Source: a virus
Length of the DNA: 35,839 bases
IMG/VR virus record: IMGVR_UViG_3300025154_000264
Location: 1-35,839 of that record
Strand: one strand, 5' to 3'
Numbering within the stretch: the stretch's first letter is position 1; every line of letters begins with the position of its first letter. Under the pieces are notes generated by a model. That model searched no databases and had not been told where the DNA came from. It was given only the letters and a program-made list of their open reading frames with translations. Of this stretch, positions 8,788 through 17,455 are shown in pieces. A program made the translations under genes and the position numbers.

Positions 8788-10281
8788 ATGAGTTTTGGAA
8801 TAGATTTTACAAAATTACAAGAGAATGCAGAACAAGTTGAGATTAATAAGATTGTAAAGAATAAGTTGGCGAACGCATCACGTCTAAGTGAAGACGTAGA
8901 GATTTTTACAAATATTGTTTATGGTAAAGATGTATCTAAATATGGTAAAAAAGTTGATACAGTGATGGATAAAATTAAAACTTTAGCTGGAATGGCTAAT
9001 GATGGTAATACTCAGGCTAAAGCTGAGTTGAATGCTATTCGTACTATTACTATTCAGCAACCTTTGGAAAAGAGATTAGCTATTAATAGTGCTATGGGGA
9101 ATGTAACAAAGGTATTGGCAAACGAGGAACTGAGGTATTCCGTTGCCCAATTACAAGGAGAGAAATCAAGAGTTCAAGCCAATTCTGGTTCTTTTGTATT
9201 CCCAACTGTTAAGAAAAGAACTGGAACTATGACTGTTCAAAATGCAACAGGTGGTTTGATTATCGATCCAAGAGAATTAATGTCTGGTGATACAGATACG
9301 ATGGCTTATGCTAATGAACAAGTATTGACTTCTATTATTAACCAAATGGTTCTTTCTCATATCAATGCTTTAAGAAGTGCTATTACTGCTGCCACCACAT
9401 TGAAAAACTACAGCGAGGGGATTACTAAGACTAATGTCGAAAATACAAGAAAATTAGCGAGACGTTTTGGTTCTTCTGTTACAATTATGGGAGACTATAG
9501 TGCAGTTAATAAGTTAAGTGATCTTGCTAATTTTAGTGTTGTTGCTGCTGGAACAGAATTTAGATTCCCAGACTCAGTGATGGAAGAAGTAATGAAGACT
9601 GGTCTTCTTAAAGTATATAAAGGAAGTCTCGTCATAGAAATGCCTAATAGCTATAATATGATTGATCTTAATACCGCTGGAGATTTCTATGCTCCTCAAT
9701 TACCTACAACTGATTTGTGGTTCTTACCACAAGGCCAAGTTAGTCCCCTTCAGATCGGAATTCAGGGTGGTTTGACTAGTATGACAGCCACAGACATTAA
9801 TTTAAGGGTAACTTTAGCCCCGTATGTACAGAAATGCGCATAGGACACTTCCTTAATTGCAGGTAATTCCTAAAGCTCTCATGCCACAACATAAGGATGA
9901 AATATGCCTAAGTGTGACGGAACGAAAGTAGAAAAAAGTTGAGAGATGGCATAAGGTTAAATCCTAAGTGCTTTTACAATGGATGTTCATTGCAGGTAAG
10001 ACTCGAATAGAGTAAACTTCAACGACTATGGCTGAAATGCCAGTACACTCAAGCGAGTGGAAAATGGAAGCCCTTAACAGATAATGCTGAAGGTGAAGAA
10101 ATAGTCTATTCTCATATGAAAGTATGAGCAGTTATAAACGATATAGAAGTTGCGATTCTATATGAATATAAATTTATAAAAAGCCGAAGTTACAAGATAC
10201 GATATTTCCTACGGAAACAAGGTTCTAATTGAGCTAATTCCGGCGATGGGATATATATATGATGCTGCTCTAGCTGAGTAA
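8788..10281 (+). CDS. Major capsid protein, interrupted by a group I intron
   Basis: Exon 1 is 8788-9823 and exon 2 is 10184-10281. Unspliced, the frame stops at 9841-9843 after 351 residues. Joining base 9823 to 10184 keeps the frame and adds EVTRYDISYGNKVLIEL...DAALAE, giving 377 residues. The sequence is soluble and mixed alpha/beta: an N-terminal helical part with charged segments (8788 to about 9130), then a core with IDPRELMSGDTDTMAYANEQ and FRFPDSVMEEVMKTG, consistent with HK97-fold capsid proteins. The ribosome binding site is AAAAGAGGT before ATG 8788. The position after protease-scaffold supports the call. Splice points are inferred from reading frame, a U-G pair at the 5' site and a terminal G at the 3' site. 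Confidence 0.82.
9824..10183 (+). ncRNA. Group I self-splicing intron in the capsid gene
   Basis: About 360 bases with no ORF. Core elements of group I introns are legible: a P-type segment AATTGCAGGTAATTCCTAAA at 9855-9874, R segment TTCAACGACTA (10018-10028) and S segment GAAGAAATAGTCTA (10095-10108), pairing GACTA with TAGTC as P7. A P8-like hairpin TGGC/GCCA (10028-10041) lies between them. Peripheral hairpins near the 3' end are CTCATA/TATGAG and ATATAGAA/TTCTATAT. A candidate P1 pairs CGTAT (9821-9825) with ATGCG (9834-9838), placing the splice U-G pair after 9823. The final G at 10183 is required independently by exon frame. The intron class is secure; the exact ends are moderate. Confidence 0.88.
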
Positions 10282-10297
10282 ATATCAAACTAATTTT

Positions 10298-10380
10298 ATA
10301 AGAGATAGGTATTAATTATAATCGCGAGTTTAATTAATTACTGACAAGAGTGGTTTTCCTAAGCCACTCTTCTTTTATTT
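10298..10380 (+). ncRNA. Two-hairpin RNA element, copy B (after capsid exon 2)
   Basis: Same layout as copy A: ATAAGAGATAGGT (10298-10310), hairpin GTATTAATTA / TAATTAATTAC with one bulge, ACTGACAAG, then a terminator hairpin. Stem bases differ completely from copy A while the flanks are kept. It again lies between a virion gene and an endonuclease gene. Confidence 0.6.
10346..10380 (+). terminator. Rho-independent terminator after capsid gene
   Basis: Perfect 8-bp stem AAGAGTGG (10346-10353) / CCACTCTT (10364-10371), 10-base loop TTTTCCTAAG, then CTTTTATTT. The loop can pair weakly with TTAGG (10390-10394) and with the TAGGAGGG ribosome binding site of the next gene. Confidence 0.85.
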
Positions 10381-10416
10381 ATAAAAAAATTAGGTATTCG
10401 ATAGGAGGGATTAAAT

Positions 10417-11749
10417 GTGGGCAAGAAACTAAATATTGATCAGTTTAAACAATGGATGTTAGAAAATTCTGTTGATATAAAATGTATTAGTAACTATGGT
10501 GTTGATGATAAAATTGATAGTAAAACAGAACTATTATTCCAATGCAATAGAAATCATACATTCTCAAAAACAATAACTAATTTCAAAAAGAATCCTAGGT
10601 GTCCTCATTGCACTGGAAAGTGTAAATATACATTTGAAGATGCTAAAAGGATAGTCGAAGCAGTAGAAGGTTATTTATTAATATCGACTGAATATGTCAG
10701 ATGTAAAGATTATTTAATTATTCAATGTGATAAAGGTCATCCCTTCCCAATGACATTTACAGCTTTTAATGTCGGAGGACACAGGTGTCCTATTTGTAAC
10801 ACAGGAGGGAAATATAAGTATGATTTAGAAATTGCAAAAGAAATTTTTAAATTAGAAAAGTGCGAACTGTTAGTAGACGAATATATAGATTGCGATACAT
10901 ACATACATGCCTTATATGTGTTCATGTGGTAATCCAAGCAAAATTTCTTTAATAGAATTTATCAGAGGTCATAGATGCAAAATTTGTGGTAATAAGAAAA
11001 CTGGTGACGGTTTAAGAACGCCATACATAGAAACATATAATTATTTTAAAGATAATGGTTGTGAATTATTATCCACAGAAGACGAAATACAGAATAATAA
11101 AACAAAAGTAAGATATATTTGTTCTTGTGGAAACCCAGATGAAGTATTGGTTGAAAAGTTTAAAGTTGGCGAAAGATGCAACAACTGTAAACAAGAAAGA
11201 ACTGAGGCAACATTTTTAGACAGATATGGTTTCAAGTATGCATTATCAAGTCCAGAAATAAGAGAAAAAATTAGACAAACTCTTTATAAAAATGGATCAG
11301 CACCATGTAGTAAACAACAGGAATATATACACAATCTAATTGGTGGAGAACTTAATTATCCTGTAAAAACATCTTCTTTGGACATTGCTTTCCTAGAAGA
11401 AATGATTTATTTAGAGTACGATGGCGGTGGACATAAGAATAGTATTTTGTATGGCACTGTTACAGAAGCAGAGTTTATAAAAAGAGAAAGAAATAGAACT
11501 TATGGGCTACTACGTTCTGGTTGGAAAGAAATTAGAATCATTAGTGAAAAAGATGACCTAATCCCATCAGACCAAAAGCTTCTAGAAATCCTATCCTACG
11601 CACGTAAATATCTAAATCAAAATCATCATTACATAAAATTTGACATTGACAATTCAAAAATAATTAATTCTCAAGGTGAATTTGACTATGATTTTGGCGA
11701 ACTAAGAAAAATCAAACCAACAGATATTCAAATCCAAGAAGCAATATAA
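10417..11749 (+). pseudogene. Zinc-ribbon homing endonuclease, frameshifted
   Basis: Two overlapping frames make one protein. Frame 1 (10417-10932, GTG start behind AGGAGGG) holds two zinc ribbons (CNRNH...CPHC and CDKGH...CPIC). Frame 2 (to 11749) holds two more (CSCGNPSK...CKIC and CSCGNPDE...CNNC), then a nuclease-like domain SLDIAFLEEMIYLEYDGGGH...RERNRTYGLLRSGWKEI of the PD-(D/E)XK type (Asp, Glu-x-Asp, Arg). The break lies in three ACAT units at 10897-10908; removing one unit rejoins the frames as CDTYMPYMCSCGN. The gene sits 136 bp after capsid exon 2 and may have served the intron. Either a decayed gene, a slippage-switched gene or a sequencing error. Confidence 0.85.
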
Positions 11750-11798
11750 AAAAACATCTAAAAAATAATAAAGGGTAAAATGGAGGGAATAAATAATT

Positions 11799-12287
11799 AT
11801 GGCAATTGATATGAACAGTCGTTCAAAGGTACAAAACTTATGTGATTGGAATGTCTCATGGGAGAGGTTTTCCATGGACGGAGACGAATTCATAAAAGCA
11901 AATCAGACAGTGTATATTCCAAATATGGAGATTGAAACACAAGTACAGAATAATAATCTTTTCTTTTCTGGTACGGACAATATTGGGTCACATGCGAGAG
12001 TTTATATTCACAATCCAGAAATGAGAGAACATCTTGGCTTTGATAATAAAGAAGAAAAGCGAACTCAACTAATTCTAAGTGATGAAAAATGCAAAGAAAT
12101 ATTTGATTATAAAACATTTAGCACTTTTAAAAAGCATGTAACTGAAAATATCATTACAAATCAAGAAAAATCAAAAATAGTTAATTACGCTAAGAAAATG
12201 AAGATAAATGATTATGACAAGATTCAGTATTTAACCGAGTACACAGGTTTATCATTTAAAACTGATAAAATAGATGATAAAGAATAA
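11799..12287 (+). CDS. Virion-cassette protein, unknown
   Basis: 162 residues, ATG after GGAGGGAATAAATAATT. Begins MAIDMNSRSKVQNLCDWNVSWERF, with a beta-rich first half (GDEFIKANQTVYIPNMEIETQVQNN, FFSGTDNIGSHARVYIHN) and a Lys-rich helical second half. The position after the capsid and before connector genes suggests a head or head-completion protein. No family was recognised. Confidence 0.65.
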   Translation: MAIDMNSRSKVQNLCDWNVSWERFSMDGDEFIKANQTVYIPNMEIETQVQNNNLFFSGTDNIGSHARVYIHNPEMREHLGFDNKEEKRTQLILSDEKCKEIFDYKTFSTFKKHVTENIITNQEKSKIVNYAKKMKINDYDKIQYLTEYTGLSFKTDKIDDKE

Positions 12288-12315
12288 CCGAATCAAAGAA
12301 AAGAGGTGATAGATT

Positions 12316-12999
12316 TTGGGAACTTTACTCCAAAAAATATATGATAAATTTTTCATAAAAGTATCAGATATAGATTTTACTTACAAACAAGATTTAGTTT
12401 TTGAGTTTTTTGAAACTGCCATAGGGTATAGTTACAAAACTACACCACATGATTTGAGTTATACTTTGTATTCTAATAATGCAGTTTTAATAATTTATGA
12501 TGCAATAGAAAATAGTGGAGATATAACTCTTCAAATTAACTCTGATACATATACAATTGCTTTATTAAATACTGATACAAAATTGCAAATAGCAACAAAA
12601 ATAAAATCTGCTATTGAAGTAAATTATACAGTAGTATTAGATGATATCGAAAATCCAATGTTAACAATCACTAAACCACTTACAGATAATATTACATTAA
12701 CATTTATTGATACAGATAATACTAATTTAAATCTAATCATAAGTAAAACATATGATGGTATAACAATTTATGATTTAGATATAGATGAAATTGAATTAAT
12801 TTCATTAAATATGAAAAAAGCATATTTAGATTATTTATTAAAACCATTATCTCGTTTAAAAAAGCAAATTGGAACCAAAGATTTTAATCGTTTAGAAAGT
12901 AAAGTAGAAGAATTAAAAGTTTATTCATTAATGTTAAGTAATTTAAAGGAAGAGATTAAGGATTTCAGGCAAGAGTTTAATTCTTATACTAATAGTTAA
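12316..12999 (+). CDS. Putative head-tail connector with inserted beta domain
   Basis: 227 residues, TTG start behind AAGAGGTGAT. The outer parts look like a small helical connector: residues 1-55 (VSDIDFTYKQDLVFEFFETA) and 150-227 (IELISLNMKKAYLDYLLKPLSRLKKQIGTKDFNRLESK). Between them, about residues 65-145, is a beta-rich module (SGDITLQINSDTYTIALLN...ATKIKSAIE...PMLTITKPLTDNITLTF). It resembles the module in the 13306-14232 protein (AMKVVIDGVDYQEADV...LVAAINGD). This looks like a surface domain placed inside a connector. Function by position and shape only. Confidence 0.6.
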   Translation: MGTLLQKIYDKFFIKVSDIDFTYKQDLVFEFFETAIGYSYKTTPHDLSYTLYSNNAVLIIYDAIENSGDITLQINSDTYTIALLNTDTKLQIATKIKSAIEVNYTVVLDDIENPMLTITKPLTDNITLTFIDTDNTNLNLIISKTYDGITIYDLDIDEIELISLNMKKAYLDYLLKPLSRLKKQIGTKDFNRLESKVEELKVYSLMLSNLKEEIKDFRQEFNSYTNS

Positions 13000-13015
13000 T
13001 TAAGTTGGTGAAAAA

Positions 13016-13252
13016 TTGAATAATAAAGTTAATAATATCAACAACAGTAGGATTCTAATTAAAACTCCAAACTGCGAAATTACTTTTGACGATTTATGCA
13101 AAAAAGAGTATCTAAAAATAAATAATTTAATGCATATGATTGAGAAACAATTTGATATTTCTTTGCATGATTACCCTGAACTAAGAGGAGAAATCTTAAA
13201 TATTTCAAACTTCATTAAGAGAATCCCCTACTTACAGAGGGAGATCATGTAA
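13016..13252 (+). CDS. Small virion-cassette protein, unknown
   Basis: 78 residues, TTG start with a weak site (TTGGTG, 13005-13010), 16 bp after the previous stop, so probably translationally coupled. Asn/Ile-rich and helical toward the C-terminus (YLKINNLMHMIEKQFDISL). It could be a small neck or assembly protein. No family was recognised. Confidence 0.55.
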   Translation: MNNKVNNINNSRILIKTPNCEITFDDLCKKEYLKINNLMHMIEKQFDISLHDYPELRGEILNISNFIKRIPYLQREIM

Positions 13253-13305
13253 TTAAATAATATAAGTCATAATGATAAAAATAAGAAAAAGGAGGAAAGT
13301 AAATA

Positions 13306-14232
13306 ATGGGATATAGTGATTTTCAATTTAAAACGCCAAACGCAGAAGTTTTCAATTCTATAACCCCTGGGACAGTATTAGCTTCAAAAGCAGTAATAAC
13401 AGATGCAAACAGTAAAATTAATACATTAGATATTACTGCACCTAAGTTTGGTGGAACTGCAATTACTTCATCTGCCGCCGAGTTAAATTTAATCGATACT
13501 TCTGTGGCAGGAACAGCAGTTGCGTCTAAGGCTTTAGTTTTAGGTGCTGATAAAAATGTAGATGTATTAGCAATTGCAGATTTAAAATTGGGTGCAGGCG
13601 CAGGTACTTCCGTAACTACACAAATTAATTCTTTGATTAATTTTCCTGGAACAATGTCAACATCTGTGATCGACTTCAATACTACAGGTGAACCTGCAAT
13701 GAAAGTTGTCATAGATGGTGTAGATTATCAAGAAGCAGATGTAGCTGTAGTAACAAATGGAGTATGGACAAATGGTGCAAGTGCAGCTAATTCTGCTACA
13801 AGTTTAGTCGCTGCAATTAATGGAGATACGAGAGCTACTGTACCATTTACTGCAACTATATCTGCTGGAGGACATAGCGTAATTTTAACATGGGATGCTG
13901 TTGGCACTACTGGTAATAAAACTATTACTACAACTAGTGCATCAAATTGTACAGTAGAAAATTCTGTTGGAGGTAGTGCATCTGCAATAAAACAAATGGT
14001 TGTTGTAGATCGTGTTGTTACTGCTCAAGATATTTTAGCAAATGAAATTAATGTACCTTTGCCTTTTGCCCCAACAAAATTTATTATTCAACATTCTGAC
14101 ACGAATGGCGAAGATAATCCTACAACATGGAGGGCGACTATTGCAACCGTTCCTAATAGAATAAAGATTACAGGTCAAGGCGCGACAGCATTAATAGCAG
14201 GAGATGTCGTACAAATATTAGCCTTTGAGTAA
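13306..14232 (+). CDS. Head-fibre-like surface protein
   Basis: 308 residues, ATG with AAAGGAGGAAAG upstream. The N-terminal half has repeated units of the form PGTVLASKAVITDANSKINT and VAGTAVASKALVLGADKNVD, known in phage head-fibre and similar surface proteins. Then comes a beta module (AMKVVIDGVDYQEADVAVV...TWDAVGTTGNKTITTTSAS), related in pattern to the insert in the 12316-12999 protein, and a C-terminal beta domain. Rich in Ala, Thr, Ser and Gly, which raises local GC. Likely displayed on the capsid, but a tail location is not excluded. Confidence 0.7.
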   Translation: MGYSDFQFKTPNAEVFNSITPGTVLASKAVITDANSKINTLDITAPKFGGTAITSSAAELNLIDTSVAGTAVASKALVLGADKNVDVLAIADLKLGAGAGTSVTTQINSLINFPGTMSTSVIDFNTTGEPAMKVVIDGVDYQEADVAVVTNGVWTNGASAANSATSLVAAINGDTRATVPFTATISAGGHSVILTWDAVGTTGNKTITTTSASNCTVENSVGGSASAIKQMVVVDRVVTAQDILANEINVPLPFAPTKFIIQHSDTNGEDNPTTWRATIATVPNRIKITGQGATALIAGDVVQILAFE

Positions 14233-14281
14233 GAAATAATTAACTATAGCCAATAAAAATAATTAAGAGGAGGAATTTAAA

Positions 14282-14560
14282 ATGGCAACGAATTTTATAG
14301 GAAGATCATTAACGGCAAATGAGGTTGAACAAAATGTCACATTGGATATGTCTTTTATTAATCTTATTGTAAATGATTCAGTTAATGTAGTAACTTTGTC
14401 CTTTGACGTAGCAAGCGCATCGGCATCTAACAACTTAATGGTACTAAAAGCAGGAGAATCTAGACAGAATTTAGCAGTACCTTTTAGTAAATTATATTAT
14501 AAAGCTGCTGCGGATACATCTTATATTAGGATTGAAGGGTTATCAAAAGCAGAATTTTAA
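14282..14560 (+). CDS. Small virion protein, possible decoration protein
   Basis: 92 residues, ATG behind AGAGGAGG. Beta-rich and Ser/Ala-rich (VNVVTLSFDVASASASNN, KLYYKAAADTSYIRIEG). It follows the head-fibre-like gene and precedes a strong terminator, so it may be a small capsid-bound protein. No family was recognised. Confidence 0.65.
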   Translation: MATNFIGRSLTANEVEQNVTLDMSFINLIVNDSVNVVTLSFDVASASASNNLMVLKAGESRQNLAVPFSKLYYKAAADTSYIRIEGLSKAEF

Positions 14561-14575
14561 TTTATTGTAATTTGA

Positions 14576-14612
14576 GTAGAGAATTATATATAATTAATTC
14601 TCTACTTTACAT
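14576..14612 (+). terminator. Rho-independent terminator
   Basis: Perfect 11-bp stem GTAGAGAATTA (14576-14586) / TAATTCTCTAC (14595-14605), 8-base loop, followed by TTTACATT. It ends the capsid-surface gene group. Confidence 0.75.
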
Positions 14613-14624
14613 TATGGCAAGGTT

Positions 14625-15950
14625 GTGATTCCAATTAATGTAAGAAAAGGATGGATAGATAGTTCAAATTATTCTTCTAAAGAAGAAATGGTATCAGACG
14701 TAAAAGAAAACTTTGATATTCGTAGATATTATAGTGCTGAAGGTAAAAGTGTAATAATTAGTGATGTTACAACACAAGTAATAATTCAATCTCATTTAAA
14801 CCCATTAAATGAAGGAAAATATGATAAGAAAATTCATATCCCAATTGAAACAGTTGTAAATACTGGATCAATTGTAGAATGGGAAGGTAATAAGTGGATT
14901 ATTATAAGCAATATTGATAATTTACAAGCATATAAAACTGCAAGTATGATTAAATCCAACAACACCCTCCAATTCTACGATCAAAATTCAATTTTATATA
15001 ATATTCCTTGTATTGTTGGTGAAAAAGTATCACAAAAAACAGAAGAAAACAAATATATCACAACAGTTTCGAATGAAATATATTTAACTATTTCTCATAC
15101 AGAAATAACCGAACAAATAAAAGTAAATGATGTATATAAAATCGGTTTACATTCTTACCAAATAGAAAGTTTACCAGACGATGTTTATATCGGTGGGCTT
15201 TTAGTTTTTAAACTTAAGTATAGCGAAGTATCACAACAATTTCCAACTTACTCTATTCAAATTCTAAATGGCAACAATATCCAAGCAGATAAAAACAACA
15301 CATTACAATTACAAATTCAAGTAAATGCAACAGTGAATAACATAACAACAATAGTTTCGCCTACTCCATTGCTCATATTTAACTCTTCTAATGATGGAAT
15401 CTGTACAGTAGATTCAAATGGTTTATGTACTTTCCATTTAGAAAGTTCTCCTTCTTGGGATTTGGAAACCATTATTGATGAGGAAATGGTTCTAGATTTA
15501 GATAAAACATATGAATTGACAGATGATGGTAAATTTTTGTTGAATGATTTGTTTGGTAGTGATGCTATACCGGGAGTTGTGATTAGTGTGAAGTTGGCTT
15601 TAGATGAAAGTGTAGTTGGATATGTAAATATTGATGTTTATGATGTACCGATGGATAATTATACAGTCAAGGTTAATGGTGAGCAGTCTATTATAAAAAA
15701 TTACACAGAAAATTACAGTTGTGTATTTAAAAATAATAGTATTGCTTATTCTGATGTATCAGTATTTTATTTAACTGGTGACGATGGTGTTTCTGTAACA
15801 TCGCTTGCTCAAATTACAAGTCAAGATAGTGTTGCTAATACTTGTACAATTAAAGGATTGGGATTGGGATATGTGAAATTGTGGGTTAAGAATGTTGGGG
15901 AAACAGTTGTTAGTGATGGATTTAGGATTCAGATTGAAAGTTTATTTTAA
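14625..15950 (+). CDS. Putative neck/head-closure protein with Ig-like C-terminal domain
   Basis: 441 residues, GTG start at 14625 with a weak AAGG site close upstream. The N-terminal ~215 residues (RKGWIDSSNYSSKEEMVSDV ... IPIETVVNTGSIVEWEGNKW) resemble head-closure or adaptor proteins that include a small beta barrel. The C-terminal part is beta-sandwich-like, with a final BIG2-like unit (YTVKVNGEQSIIKNYTENY ... GVSVTSLAQITSQDSVANTC ... GLGLGYVKLWVKN). Ig-like add-ons are common on tailed-phage virion proteins and help weak surface attachment. The neck assignment is from order only. Confidence 0.6.
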   Translation: MIPINVRKGWIDSSNYSSKEEMVSDVKENFDIRRYYSAEGKSVIISDVTTQVIIQSHLNPLNEGKYDKKIHIPIETVVNTGSIVEWEGNKWIIISNIDNLQAYKTASMIKSNNTLQFYDQNSILYNIPCIVGEKVSQKTEENKYITTVSNEIYLTISHTEITEQIKVNDVYKIGLHSYQIESLPDDVYIGGLLVFKLKYSEVSQQFPTYSIQILNGNNIQADKNNTLQLQIQVNATVNNITTIVSPTPLLIFNSSNDGICTVDSNGLCTFHLESSPSWDLETIIDEEMVLDLDKTYELTDDGKFLLNDLFGSDAIPGVVISVKLALDESVVGYVNIDVYDVPMDNYTVKVNGEQSIIKNYTENYSCVFKNNSIAYSDVSVFYLTGDDGVSVTSLAQITSQDSVANTCTIKGLGLGYVKLWVKNVGETVVSDGFRIQIESLF

Positions 15951-15964
15951 GGTGGTGATAAAGA

Positions 15965-16486
15965 ATGTCAATCAATAATGAATTAATTAAATTAGATGGT
16001 ATTCAAAAATTATTATCTAATATTGGAAATAAAATAATTGAAAATAAAACTCTTATGAGATGTTTGCAGTATGATTCGGCAGATGCTTTATCATTACCCG
16101 AAGTAACAATGTCTCAGATTAAAAATCTAGTTGGTAAAGGGACTGACCCAAATAATGAACAAAAAATTTTCAAAATGCCGTTCTATGATAATGTTGTATC
16201 TGATCCTCGTACAGAGATTAGATTTTTTATTCCTATATTTGAACCAAATAATATATATCTAACAAGTGTAGATATATGTTTTCAGATTGTAATTCATAAT
16301 GCTAAATGGGATTTAGATGAAAATTATATTAAACCATTAGTTATGGTTAATGAAATACTAAAAGATTTTAATGGGCAAGACTTAGGTGGTATAGGTGTTT
16401 TACAATTGACGTCATCAATTAAGGTTGCTAATTGGAATTCGAGTTTTTCTGGATATTTCTTTTATTTGAGTACGAGGTCTGTGTAA
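15965..16486 (+). CDS. Putative tail-completion/neck protein
   Basis: 173 residues, ATG with AAGGTGGTGATAAAGA upstream, 14 bp after the previous stop. Compact alpha/beta protein with alternating hydrophobic strands (NIYLTSVDICFQIVIHNAKW, IKPLVMVNEILKDFNG, GGIGVLQLTSSIKVANW). Size and position just before the tail protein fit a tail terminator. No motif proves this. Confidence 0.5.
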   Translation: MSINNELIKLDGIQKLLSNIGNKIIENKTLMRCLQYDSADALSLPEVTMSQIKNLVGKGTDPNNEQKIFKMPFYDNVVSDPRTEIRFFIPIFEPNNIYLTSVDICFQIVIHNAKWDLDENYIKPLVMVNEILKDFNGQDLGGIGVLQLTSSIKVANWNSSFSGYFFYLSTRSV

Positions 16487-16489
16487 AAT

Positions 16490-17428
16490 ATGGATATATC
16501 ACAATATGATCAATATTTTATATATGATGAGCCTGTACAATATATATCTCAAAAATCTTCAAAGCGAAGATTAGAGATTGAAGCAGAAATTAATAATATT
16601 GAATTAGACGAAATAAGTGATGAAGCAAAGATAAAAATATCTAAACTTAAGGATGAATATGAAAATTTAACATTATTAATATATCCAATTAGAATGTCAA
16701 AATATCTTAATTTTCATATGTTAGCAAATTGCTTATTAATAGAAAAGAATAAAATACCAGACCCAAAAGTAATTAGTATGAGTTACTTGGATTTTCTGTT
16801 TTATTTAATTGAAAATGATCAAAATGGTAATATTTATGCTCAGATGCTAACTGGAATTTTTAGTCTATGTTTAGGTATCGAAAGTAATAATATTCGATAT
16901 ATAAAGGACGAACAAGGAAAAATAAATCTTAATCTAAATATTAAATATATATGTAGAAAAAATGAAGAAGAAGTAACCAGATATAGGGAAGAGATACTTG
17001 ATAAAACAGATTTTGACAATATAAAAAATATAATTATTTATCAAAATATACCTGACTATGATGACACTTATATTGATCCTAAAATGGAAAAAGCATTAAA
17101 AGAAGCTCAAGAATTTATAAATAAAAACAAAAAGAAAATGGCTTCTTTGGAAGATCAACTTATTTGTGTTTTAATAAGCACTTCTTTAAGTATGGAAGAT
17201 ATTTATAATTTAACAATTAGAAAATTTTCTAAGATACTTCAAAGAGTTGATTATAAATTACATTATGAAATTTATAAAACTGCTTCTATGAGTGGTTTTG
17301 TAAAATTTGAACAAGAAGTTGATCATTGGATGAGTGATTTATCTGTTGATGATAAATACGCTGATGTAAAGGTTGATTTTGAAGAGTTCAAAAATAAAGT
17401 TAATGGTAAAGGTAATGTCAAAAAGTAA
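16490..17428 (+). CDS. Virion or tail-assembly protein, unknown
   Basis: 312 residues, ATG 3 bp after the previous stop (coupled). Charged, largely helical, with an early coiled-coil stretch (RRLEIEAEINNIELDEISDE) and Lys-rich middle (KEAQEFINKNKKKMASLEDQ). The C-terminal segment MEDIYNLTIRKFSKILQRVD followed by YKTASMSGFVKFEQEV recalls tail-assembly chaperones, which sit near the major tail gene. The resemblance is weak. Confidence 0.5.
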   Translation: MDISQYDQYFIYDEPVQYISQKSSKRRLEIEAEINNIELDEISDEAKIKISKLKDEYENLTLLIYPIRMSKYLNFHMLANCLLIEKNKIPDPKVISMSYLDFLFYLIENDQNGNIYAQMLTGIFSLCLGIESNNIRYIKDEQGKINLNLNIKYICRKNEEEVTRYREEILDKTDFDNIKNIIIYQNIPDYDDTYIDPKMEKALKEAQEFINKNKKKMASLEDQLICVLISTSLSMEDIYNLTIRKFSKILQRVDYKLHYEIYKTASMSGFVKFEQEVDHWMSDLSVDDKYADVKVDFEEFKNKVNGKGNVKK

Positions 17429-17455
17429 TTTGTATTATAAAGGAGGAGATATAAC

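Noticed and set aside
9841-9843. Stop codon as the true end of the capsid protein
   Set aside because: Group I intron core elements follow directly, and a second exon in the right frame with capsid-like sequence ends at 10281.
10415-10432. ATG 10415 as the endonuclease start
   Set aside because: It opens a five-codon frame ending in TAA; GTG 10417 is in the long frame and properly spaced from AGGAGGG.
13323-13712. 129-codon minus-strand open frame inside the head-fibre-like gene
   Set aside because: It lies wholly opposite a well-supported gene with repeated coding motifs, has no ribosome binding site, and its sequence is the mirror of Ala/Thr/Val-rich codons.
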